From Symsagittifera roscoffensis (Eukaryota; Xenacoelomorpha; Acoela; Convolutidae): a stretch of 60,000 nucleotides of DNA. This document shows positions 42,401 through 51,100 of this stretch, piece after piece; the first letter of the stretch is position 1; each line of letters begins with the position of its first letter. Below the pieces are notes generated by a model. It was not told where the DNA came from, searched no databases, and saw nothing but the letters and a program-made list of their open reading frames with translations. The translations under genes and the position numbers were made by a program. The stretch is taken from NCBI RefSeq assembly GCF_963678635.1, contig NC_087070.1, positions 35,841,109-35,901,108 on the forward strand, given 5' to 3'.

Positions 42401-45400
42401 TCTAAGCCACTGTAGATGTTATCGAGAAAACTCAGCATCTGTAAAACTGAAGTTCTTTTAGGCCGAAACCCGTACTGAGAACAATTTAATGTAGGACGGA
42501 AGTGTTGATAGAGGGCGTCGAATATGATTCTTTCGAAGACTTTTGAAAGTGCTGGAAGAAGTGTTACAGGCCTGTAGTTTGAGACATTTTGTTTGTCGCC
42601 CCTTTGTGAACGGGGATGGTTAGTCCGTGTTTCTACTGCTCAGGAAAGACTCCTTTGTTCTTACAGGTTCGCTTTAGGAGGGTCATTGATTTGACGTTAG
42701 ATATATTCTTCAGTAGGATGTTTGGTATACCATCGCATCCTCGGGCTTTGGCCAAAGACAGTTTCGAGACTACATTGCTGACTATTTGGTCGTTGATTGT
42801 GATTGACCCCAATTTGCTCGCAGGCTCAGATTCAAGATCGTATATAGCAGTAGTAGTTTCTGGAGGAGAGAACACGCTATCGAAATAGCGATTGAGGAGG
42901 TTGGCTTTGTCAGCATCGCTGGAAGCTGAAATGCTTCCCCACTTTAGAATAGGAAGAGTTTGGTGGCTGCGTCGTATGCTTCTGAAATACTTGTGCATTT
43001 TAGAGAAATTCCGATCCATGAATGTTTTGCTTTCGAATTCAGTCTGATCGAGCCTCAGTTGTGCACGGACTTTTTCTTCAGTGATGTTTGTTTTCGTTTC
43101 ATTTGGGTTCTTGGCTTTACGTAGTGTGCTGAGTTTTTTCATCAGATGCGACGCCTCGCCCGATGCCCAGGGGGGCAGGTTACGGCGGTTTTTAGTGATG
43201 GGCGGAATGTGTTTCGATACTATACTATACAACCACTCATACCATGAAGTCAAGAGGACATCCACATTGCTGTAGCAGTAGCCAGTGAAAGGACTGTTGA
43301 TAATTTCTATTCCGATGAGATCCCAGTGAGCCTTATGGTATGAGAACACGTTGAAGTCCAGATCGATTAGTTGACGGGCTGGTGGCTTTGGAGGAGCATA
43401 TTGAACTTGTAAGAGGATTGAGTACGGCTGATGGTCGGAGCACTTCTTGAAATCTACTGAGTGTGCGATTCCGAAGGCTTCGTCAACTGCCGTATGGATT
43501 AGAGGCGAGGTATTATTGATGAGGAAGACATCCAGCATGCAGGAGTTGTTTGCCAAAGTTTGTTGATAGTTGAATTGAACCAAGAGTTCCAGGAGCTCGG
43601 ATTCGTATGCGTCTGTTGAGACCATGGTTGACCAATCGGTATGTTTCAGGTTTATATCGCCAGCAACGATAACGTGCTCGCAGTTGTGTTCCATTTTGTG
43701 GTGTTGCAGTAGTAGCAGGAGGTGTTTGATAGTGCTCACGTTGAGTCTATAGGAGCTCTCGTCAGGAGCTGAATAGACACAACAGAACAGTAGTGGACTG
43801 GTTGTAGGTGAGGACTGTACCAATGAGGCAACGCAATCAGGGTTATCTGATGTGTCGAGATGAGTCGACGAGTAGGGGTGTCGGATAGCCAACAGAACGC
43901 CACCATGTTTGGTGGAACTGTTGGCAGTATGCGCTCGGTCCGTTCTATAGATAGTAAAATCTGTGAGAAATAAGGCGCTGTTAGTCACGTGACTAGTTAG
44001 CCAAGGTCTCAGTTATACGAAGAATATGAAAGTCTGAACTGGTTGAGGCGTTGGCGAAAGCCATTCTTCGCTTAATGTCCAACAAACTTCGAGCATTGTA
44101 TACAAGGACGGACATTGAGGCATTGTTTAGTCATTTGGATTCTGATTCGGACTCTGTGTCTGCGGTAGGAGCAGGCAGAATGGTCCAAACTTTGTATATT
44201 TTCCTTTCTAGCACAAGGTTTCTCAGTCTGATGCTACTGGGCTCTGCGCCCCCATTGATCATTACTCGCCGTTGCTGCAGCAGGAGGTTCTCTTTTTCAA
44301 ATTCACTTGTTGTTAGTTCGGGAGACACAAACACTTTTTTGTCGTAATGCTTAAGTTTCGATAAAGAAAGAAAGATGAGTCTTCGGTCGCAAGCATTGTT
44401 TACTCTCGCCATTATGGTTCGATCTTTGCCTTTAATATGATTGCCCCTTCTCTTGATATCTGTTGCTTGGCATGCCAGGCCCAGGTGCGAAAAGATTTTG
44501 TTCACTTCTACTTGATCCGCCTTGAAGCGCAAGGCGGGATCTCTGTTGACCAATTCAGGAATTCCTCTTATTCGGATACCATTGAGTGCGTTGCCAGTAG
44601 ATTCTTTCTGTACGTTTTTCTTTGTCGCAGCCACCACAGGGTGTGGGGCTGCGCAAGTAGCGAGGGTGTTGGTAAGGACCTCAGAATATTTCTTCAGTTC
44701 AACTTCGGTTTGCGTTTTGAGAGAGTTTTCAGCTTTTTCCATTTGTTTTTGAATTGCTTCTATAGCAGAAGATTGCCTGGAAACCACAGAAATAACCAAG
44801 TCTCGTTTGCCATTGCTGGAGCATTGATTACACATCAGGAGGACGTTGTTTCTTAATTCTCTTAACTTTTTTAGTAATGTTTCTGAGAACCCAGTGCATT
44901 TCAGGGTCCAGTGCATTGAATTTCCACAAGTCAAACAAACAAACAAACAGTTCAACTCCGTCCGCTAGCGTATGGTTGCATTTGTTGCAATTAGGATTCA
45001 TATTGGCTGAGCGATGTAGTTCAGTTGGTAGCCCGTCTGTCCTTCGGTCGTGAGGTCCGGGGTTCAAATCACACCAACGCCGTTTTTTTTTGGAGAACGA
45101 AGATAAGCGGAAAAAATATTGGTGAATAGTAGATGCAATATGATGAATAGATGCAATATGATGCAATTTGCTTCCCACTCCGAATGTCCGGGTACGCTGT
45201 TCGCAGTGGCCAGTTTTGTAAGTCAAGCGGATTGATTGTCGGTGGCCTCGGCCATTACTCTGAAACTATTTAATAAGTATCTCGTAAAATGCACTAAAAT
45301 CAAAATCGTTCGATGAAAATTGACTGAAATTTATTTACTTCAAATCGACTTCAAAGCTATATGGAAAAAAATGACTGTAGTTATTAATCAATATTCTCTT

Positions 45401-47840
45401 ATTTCGATCAAAGTCTTTTCGTTTTGCGTAAGCAATTTTGTAGCTGCTGCTTTGTCTTAAAATTTTCGGGAACAAGTTCGTTATTTTTTGTTCAAAAAAT
45501 GTCACAATTATATAAAAACTGTCAGTCGACTTAGATGAATCTTAATTTCACTGATTTGCGCTGTCTCCAAACCGCCTGGCTTTTTTTGCAAACTTTATTT
45601 TGAAGCTGCAAAGCAAAACTTTTCTTCACTGATAATTTCATTTTGTGAGAAATATGAAAAAAAAACGAAAAAAAAGATGAAAAACAGTCAGTGTATTTGA
45701 AAGTTTTGAAAGTTTTTGCTTTTTTGCTGGTCCTGGTTGGGTTGGTTTTATATAATGTAAGGATGCTCAAAGTAGAATCGAAACGGGTTTTTATTGTTGT
45801 GTTTTCGAGATATTAAAAAATCCACATGAAAAACCACAGCTCCGTTATCATTTTCATGGCATTCCGGGATGCATATTCATGTGTACTTACAATTCAACTA
45901 CACCATTTTGGTAAATTGTTGCCGGTTTCTTTGTCGAGTCTCCCTTGTTTTTCCACTCTCTCATTCGAAAGCACGTCGGGCCATTCGCATACGATGATTC
46001 ATTCTTTTTACTGGATTTTTTACGCATGGTTACTGGTGTGTTTCTGATACTTATATAAGGCCACAACTTTCGGCTCAGTTTGACGAGGATTTGAGGCGGA
46101 TGGGTAATGTAGTGTGTATTACTTAGGGTTCTGTACCCGTGGATATTAATCACAATTATCGACATCCAGAGCGATACTGTTATAGTACCCAGAGAAAATA
46201 AACAATATTTGCTGACAACTGGAATTTGAAGGGAGTTTACAGGAATGTGGTCCGAAATGACGAGCATGTTTAAAGATAGAGCGAGGAAGATGGTGATTGC
46301 GAGCGAGATTTTCTCCCCGCTTTCGGGGGGCAGAAGAAACACTAGAATTGACATGGATGAAGTCAAGACAGTGGGCAGTATCATGTTCTGTTCGTAGAAG
46401 GGTTTCCGTCTCTCCAACACTAACGTGTACTCCAGCTGAAACGATAATAATAAATTGTTCTCAGTAGGACGATTTGTTATACTCATAAGTATATTTCATC
46501 ATTTGCCGAGTATCGGAAGGACTCTAAAGGCATTACATTCTGTCAGAAAGCGCCGTATGTAAACGAATAAGAGATTAAACAAGGAGTAGCACAGAAAGTT
46601 CCGACCATATTAATTTTGATAAAATGTTCAAAATTGTGTTTTTCTGCGTGTAGAGAGGAGAGAAACGGAACGTAGCCTGGAAAATTTTTTACTGGCCTCA
46701 GTAAACTAGAACTATATAGAACTATCAAATTACTTTTAGCTTAAAAAGCATTCAAGCTTTCGGCACCTCACTTTGTGTTGCAAATTTTAAAAAAAAAGAA
46801 ATCAAAAAAGGGAAAAACACATTCTTCGGCAAAGTTCTTCCTCACTTTCAGCTGCGGTCGGAGCAATAAATGCTGGATTAAAGGTGAATTTACTAATGCC
46901 GTAGTCTAATAAAACAGAGGTTTCAGGATCGAGGCCCACCTTAAACCGATCTTGTACCCAGAAAAATAGCAGAAGACTTGCATTTTTGTAACGATGAACG
47001 GCGCAGCAGCAGCTGAAATTTTCTGCTACTTGACTATCGGACAATAAATCGAAGTCAACTCTAAAAACTGTTTAAAAAATCTTCTTTTGTTTAAAACTTG
47101 GCTCTTTTCCATCCCCACTTCCACGTTTGAATTCCAAGTTTTTCACACTATTCTAAGGTTGCCATAGTCCAGTGATATTTGCAAAAGAATGCAAACTTAC
47201 TATTGTGAACTCATTTGTTCTTCATAGCTTACATCGTAACATCACCCATTTAGCCTTAATAAGGCGTAACACAACTATATAAGAAAGAAAAATTGAAATG
47301 CGTGTGGGAGATGGAAAAAAAACCGGATTTTCTAAGACAAAGTCAATCAGCAGTAGCGTACCGAGGGAGTGGGGCGGGATGACCGCCTTCAGCCCCCCGC
47401 TTCAATTCTGGTTGCCAAATTTTTCCGAGCGGTCCTCCCTTTGTATAACTTTACATCCTTTTTTGGCTGACCAACCTCAAAAATTTTATAAAGACGCCTA
47501 TGGTGCTAATATAACTAATTTCAAGGGGGGCGCCGAAAAAAGCAATTTTTTACAAAAATTTTCCCAAAAAAAAGCCCAAAAACGCCGTTTTTTGCCTGCT
47601 TATTGAAGACAATTTTCGAAAATATAGTGGGGTCCTTATAGTGTTGAGAGCTCGAAAAAAGGTCCCCACCAACCCTCAAACCCTTTACACCATCTGTAGA
47701 CCCCTTTCTAACTAACCTCTGAAAAAGGCATTGGTGCGCCGGGGTAGGTCATGTTGTTGTCATTCACAGAGTAGGTTTCCAGTAGCTTCCACTCTGAATT
47801 TTCCAAATACTTTGAAAGGTCAATTCCGTTTCCATCCTCC
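38950..47840 (-). CDS. Gene B: nicotinic acetylcholine receptor-like subunit, 5' part not visible
   Basis: Cys-loop ligand-gated ion channel subunit of the plasma membrane. Visible exons on the minus strand are 47840-47717 (loop F region), about 47025-46982 (loop C), 46435-46051 (M1-M3) and 39454-38950 (M3-M4 loop and M4). Loop C contains three adjacent Cys, matching the vicinal Cys pair of alpha-type subunits. M2 is preceded by Gly-Glu-Lys, the signature of cation-selective channels, and Leu is kept at the 9' position. The start phase of the loop C exon and the link between M3 and the last exon are unresolved. The signal peptide, loops A, B, D and E and the Cys-loop are not found upstream in this window, so the gene is either 5'-truncated or its 5' exons are unrecognised or lie beyond 60 kb. 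A dead LINE lies in the M3-M4 intron. Confidence 0.75.
39923..40010 (+). repeat. 30-bp tandem repeat, ~2.9 copies
   Basis: The unit 'ttacaggcttttgtctagat' plus 'atgccttag' is repeated almost without change, so the expansion is recent. It lies in the gene B intron, 3' of the LINE. Confidence 0.9.
40195..40385 (+). mobile_element. SINE B, copy 3 (diverged)
   Basis: Starts 'acttttttcgtgttaacaat' as in the 16.66-kb copy. The tRNA-like part, 'gaggtaacgactacgactgg', ends with a weak B box, AGGTTCAAAA. The body is cut short where SINE A begins. Confidence 0.45.
40415..40646 (+). mobile_element. SINE A, copy 7
   Basis: Head end 'ttgtggctagtgcttg', then a tRNA-like part with 'ccgtggctgagtggttattt' and 'cgcagattgaatctgagacg', body 'gaagcctatttctacttt', and the tail 'tgcgaagcgaagcttcacat' then CTGTGTTGC. 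It lies opposite to gene B in its intron. Confidence 0.75.
41329..41357 (+). repeat. (TAA)n microsatellite at LINE 3' end
   Basis: About nine TAA units on the plus strand, i.e. (TTA)n at the 3' end of the minus-strand LINE just past its last coding frame. Simple-repeat 3' tails instead of poly-A are typical of I, Jockey and CR1-related elements. Confidence 0.9.
41368..44115 (-). pseudogene. LINE ORF2: endonuclease and reverse transcriptase, broken
   Basis: ORF2 starts at the ATG at 44115 with the typical 'Tyr-Asn-Ala-Arg-Ser-Leu' endonuclease opening. Endonuclease motifs visible: Gly-Gly-Val-Leu-Leu-Ala, Ala-Gly-Asp-Ile-Asn, and Ser-Asp-His-Gln-Pro. Reverse transcriptase motifs: Gly-Cys-Asp-Gly-Ile-Pro, Asp-Phe-Glu-Lys-Ala-Phe-Asp, Ser-Gly-Val-Pro-Gln-Gly-Ser, and Phe-Ala-Asp-Asp at the catalytic site. 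Breaks: an extra base near 44007, a TAG in place of the usual Trp near 42631, a 1-base loss near 42600, a frame change near 42085 and an apparent internal deletion near 42005. The two open blocks downstream (42006-41755 and 41754-41368) are its C-terminal part. Confidence 0.85.
44131..45001 (-). pseudogene. LINE ORF1, broken by a 4-bp repeat change
   Basis: ORF1 begins at the ATG at 45001-44999 with Cys-Asn-Lys-Cys. After about 20 residues the frame is lost at a TTTG tandem (near 44938-44953). The remainder (from about 44955) runs on in another frame to a TGA at 44133-44131. It includes Cys-Leu-Thr-Cys, a His-Trp, then Lys-Cys-Thr-Gly-Phe and later Met-Cys-Asn-Gln-Cys, which with the N-terminal Cys pair makes a PHD-type pattern. 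A Glu/Gln/Lys-rich helical stretch follows, then an RNA-binding-like half and a Glu-Ser-rich end. Confidence 0.8.
45008..45085 (+). repeat. tRNA-like sequence beside LINE ORF1
   Basis: On the plus strand, opposite to the LINE, this has a good A box (TAGTTCAGTTGGTAG) and B box (GGTTCAAATC) at tRNA spacing. It ends within a few bases of the ORF1 start codon. The ends do not form a convincing acceptor stem. It may be a SINE head, or the LINE 5' region may carry it. Confidence 0.45.
45290..46050 (-). other. Gene B intron, no exon recognised
   Basis: Sequence between the LINE and the M1-M3 exon. At least one gene B exon with phase 1 to 2 is missing between M3 and the last exon and could lie here or between 39.5 and 41.3 kb, but I could not place it. 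Confidence 0.4.
46051..46435 (-). CDS. Gene B exon: M1, M2 and M3
   Basis: Minus strand, from acceptor TTTCAG|CTGGAG at 46435 to donor ATAA|GTATCA at 46051. The start carries the Tyr-Thr-Leu-Val-Leu pre-M1 strand and Arg-Arg-Lys-Pro-Phe-Tyr. M1 follows with Pro at the expected place. The Pro-Glu-Ser-Gly-Glu-Lys M1-M2 link and M2 come next, with Ser at 2', Thr at 6', Leu at 9' and Asp at 20'. M3 starts after Ile-Pro-Val-Val-Ser-Lys-Tyr, and the post-M3 Asn-x-His and Thr-His stretches are also as in the family. The exon encodes 128 codons and ends in phase 1. Confidence 0.85.
46976..46985 (-). other. GC splice donor in gene B
   Basis: The donor reads AAT|GCAAGT on the minus strand. The next GT in this area, at 'ctgg|gtacaag', would add seven extra residues to a strand that otherwise aligns without a gap. 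The intron 46981-46436 ends TTTCAG. Confidence 0.55.
46982..47025 (-). CDS. Gene B exon: binding loop C
   Basis: A short minus-strand exon encoding Glu-Asn-Phe-Ser-Cys-Cys-Cys-Ala-Val-His-Arg-Tyr-Lys-Asn. It ends at 46982 before GCAAGT. Joined to 46435 it gives Tyr-Lys-Asn-Leu-Glu-Tyr-Thr-Leu, which aligns with the Tyr-Pro-Asp-Ile-x-Tyr-Thr-Leu stretch of the family with no gap. The 5' edge is uncertain: AG at 47034, 47026 or 47023 would each serve, and all give the same phase. Confidence 0.6.
47717..47840 (-). CDS. Gene B exon: loop F region
   Basis: Minus strand, from TTTTCAG|GAGGAT at 47840 to GAG|GTTAGT. It encodes Gly-Ile-Asp-Leu-Ser-Lys-Tyr then Asn-Ser-Glu-Trp-Lys-Leu, the family's loop F strand, followed by a longer than usual polar link. 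With this donor the phase is 0 and the next exon appears to need phase 1, so either the donor 4 bases further on (GTTA|GTTAGA) is used or the link is imperfect. It is the most 5' gene B exon I can identify. Confidence 0.65.
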
Positions 47841-48146
47841 TGAAAACAGAAACTAATTTTGAGTTATAGCTGTGAACTATTGTGCAAAACCTGAAAGAGT
47901 TCTAACACGCTTAACTGCCATTTGATGGTCGCAATTTTGAAATAACTCAGCACATGAAAGCGATATATACCATACTATACCAATGGTCACGTAACTTCTT
48001 TCGAGAAAAATCAATGATGACTCAAAGTCGTCAAGTGCAAACAACATACAAAATAAACAAGCGCTCAAATTGAAAGAACAATTCACTAATTTGTAAAGCG
48101 AGATGTCAACTTTAGCTTTAACTCTTTTACTTTGTTGATTGCGAAA
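47841..48146. other. Gap between gene B exon and gene C start
   Basis: About 300 bp separating two genes on opposite strands. A TTTAG acceptor-like site lies about 35 bp before the gene C ATG. No promoter element can be named. Confidence 0.4.
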
Positions 48147-51100
48147 ATGTCTTGTGGAATAAGTTTTGCATTGATTCTACCTTCAAACTTAATTATTATT
48201 GTTTATGAAGACAGACCAAGTCAAATTGTGCTGAAAAAATGTATTAAACCGGTTTTCTACAACAATGCGCAACCCGCACAGCGTTTTTCGCGCCACCAAT
48301 TACCGTTGACTGACATTTGGACCAATCAGAACTCAGCTGAAAACGATGACTCATCTTTTATGTCGGAAAACACTGAAGGTACGAAAAAAAATAACTCGTT
48401 ATATTCTTGAAGCGATAGACTTATTCTTTAGCTCTTTAAATCAGGCAAGGGTCAATTGCCTCCTTAATATCCACCTCTTAACCAACCAAAGTCACCTTTT
48501 GATTTGAAATTTGCAGCTTCTATTTTAGATTGACCAATTTTTTTTCACTTTTGCTAAGACGCTTTCGAGGCTAACAAAACTAACTCTGAAGCGAGAGTGT
48601 GATTTAAAAAACGCAAAGCGCAAATGTCAGTATGCAATTTTGGCGATCAAATGCAATTTTTGCTCCTAAATAAGGCTATGTTCCATGTCCAATGTCGAAA
48701 TTTTGCATCATCAATTTTCATGAAAACCTCTATCAATATCTTATTTGCCTGCTTTTTGATATTTTTTTATCCAGTCATTGGTTTTTGTATACAAATAAAA
48801 TCCGTCCATCATAAGTTTATAAATAGGAAAGAAGTGGTTCAAAAAATGCCTTTTTCAAAAACCTAGGCACAGATGATAAATAGAAGAAGTATAGTGCAAG
48901 CGAATTACAAAACGCCGCGTTAGTAATTTCCGCGCCAAAAAAACTTTAAACTGCTAGACAAAAAAAGAGAAATTGTAACATAATACTATGCTTCACTGCA
49001 AATACTATTTTCTTATTTCAAGTAGCAAATTAGTCAGATTACGGCAGTCGAACTTTAAAAGAATTTGGAAAAAAATAGGCTAACAAAAACAAGTTGCTGA
49101 ATAATGAGCGCAGAATGTTACAGATACAGTCAATTAGACAAAAAATCAAAAAAAAATAAGAGAGGCGCAAAAAAACTATCAGACCAAGTTATCAAAGGTT
49201 AATTATCAAAAAATAACATTAAGCGCACTTATGTCAAAAATGCAGACCAATATTTTCGACACAAACTTTTAAAAAAATTTTGGAATCCAAATCACGACCA
49301 ATTCGGTTTTAATTTGATACCATACCCGACTCCCGTATGTGTTTTCTTTAGATAGACAAATTTCATCGGGAAAAAAACACCCTCATAGTTATTTCAAACT
49401 TCGTGAAGTGGTCGGAAGAAAAGTCATCTCATTTTAAAGGGAATAGAATTGGCTGTAAAATTAGTTCTCTAGAGGTTTGAATTATTGGAAGTTATCCAAA
49501 AAACCCATTTGCTTAAAACACCGTAGAATCGGCTCATTGCTCCAAACAGCGAAAACTTCGAACTGAATTTTCTCGACACTGCAAAGTTTTTAAGTTGCTT
49601 AAGCAGCTATCGTTGTTACAAATTGGATCACAATTGAAAAAGCGTCACTCTGATGTATTGACCTGAAAGTTGACCTTGTCTGATACCACTGAACATAAAT
49701 AGCTTAAAGGGGTACTTAACTTAATTTGTACACAATTTTTTTGTCAATGATATTATAACTAAGTCCATAAGCGCGACTTTAAGCTCGCTATATCTTTAAA
49801 GTTTTCTTGGGTTGGGTGAAAACTGTTCGTGAACGTTTTTGATGATAGGTTTTGAGTTTTCATCTAGGAAATATTTTCTATGTTAAAAGCAAACTTGGTA
49901 AAAGTAGCTAGTCTTACGAAGGGGGGATAGGGCTACTGCTTCTGTCTTGTGAAATAAATTTGCTTTATTTTAGGGGTAGCTGCTTGCTCGAGTGAAGTGA
50001 TCGAGTTGGGGAGCAGAGTAGCATCCATTGCATGTCAACAAGATGCCGTGTTCATTTTGTTAGAACGAGGAGTTGTGATTAAACACGATCTCCAGGTTTG
50101 TAACAACAACAACAAAACATTTCTACTGCCGTGTGATTATCAAAGCGACTTTAGCATGTTGATCTGGTTTCTAATCTGGTTTCAAATCCAGTTGACCTGG
50201 TTTCCAATTCAAGCCTTCGGAGCCCATAGAGAATCATCTGTTCGCTACAACTTAAAAGCTAAAATTTTGTATTTTAAGATGAATTGTGACTCTTTGCGTT
50301 GACTTTTTAAACTAGGTTTTTATAATTACTGAAAGAACCTGAATAAAAACTAACCTAAATTGATCATATTTGAAATTAGGTCAAATCTGAAAACTTTCGA
50401 TATTTTTCAAATTCCACTACTTCAAAGTTCTAAGAAATAAGTAAACACCACTTTTGAAGCTCAAAATCAAGCACAACTTTCTCGAGACATTACTTAAACC
50501 GAAAGTCGAATTTGCGCCTTATTAGACAAATAAATTTAAAACCATTCCGAGGAAGGATGAAAACCAAACCGTCAAAAAAAAATTAGCTTGAACAAGTTTT
50601 CAACTTTTTCCTGAAAAAAAAAACAAAAAATTTTTTTTTTTAAATTCATAGTCAAAAACAGAATACAAATTTAATCAATACGCCCTATTAAAGTATGTTT
50701 TAAAGGTATAAGGAGCTTCTTTGTTTTCCAATTAAGGCGGGAAAGAGTGAAAAATGGCTGACAAATCCACAAATTCTAATATCGCATCTAAAACCAGAAA
50801 AATGGGAGCTGATGAATTCTACTTTGGGATTTTCATCAAGTACTGCAACACCACGGAGTTCCAGGTCCAACTCGCTCAGAACCCCCGATGAATTTCTTGA
50901 TTTGAGTTCGCTCGGATTGGATGATAATTTAGACAGAGCATTGTCACTGATGTCAAAATTACACGGAGCTCAAGACGATGTTCTGCTTATTGCGATTTGC
51001 ATGAGGCTCAAATTGGATATGACTTATGATCACGAGGTCCAGGGATCAATCCCTGTCTATGACTCACAGGTATTTTATCTTTTAAAAGTTGAAAATAGTT

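Larger units (their letters stand above)
41329..45001 (-). mobile_element. Inactive non-LTR retrotransposon (CR1/Jockey-like LINE)
   Basis: Two ORFs in order on the minus strand. ORF1 (45001-44131) has a PHD-like Cys/His finger. ORF2 (44115-about 41368) has an APE-type endonuclease followed by a reverse transcriptase. They are separated by only about 15 nt. The element ends with a (TTA)n tail. Both ORFs are broken, so it cannot be autonomous. It lies in the intron of gene B between M3 and M4, in the same orientation as the gene. The 5' boundary is not certain and may extend past 45001. I did not find target-site duplications. Confidence 0.9.

Noticed and set aside
44051-44856. Plus-strand open frames up to 139 residues
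   Set aside because: They are antisense shadows of LINE ORF1 and ORF2.
45062-45226. N-terminal extension of LINE ORF1
   Set aside because: The upstream frame reads through the tRNA-like block, so the ATG at 45001 is the better start.
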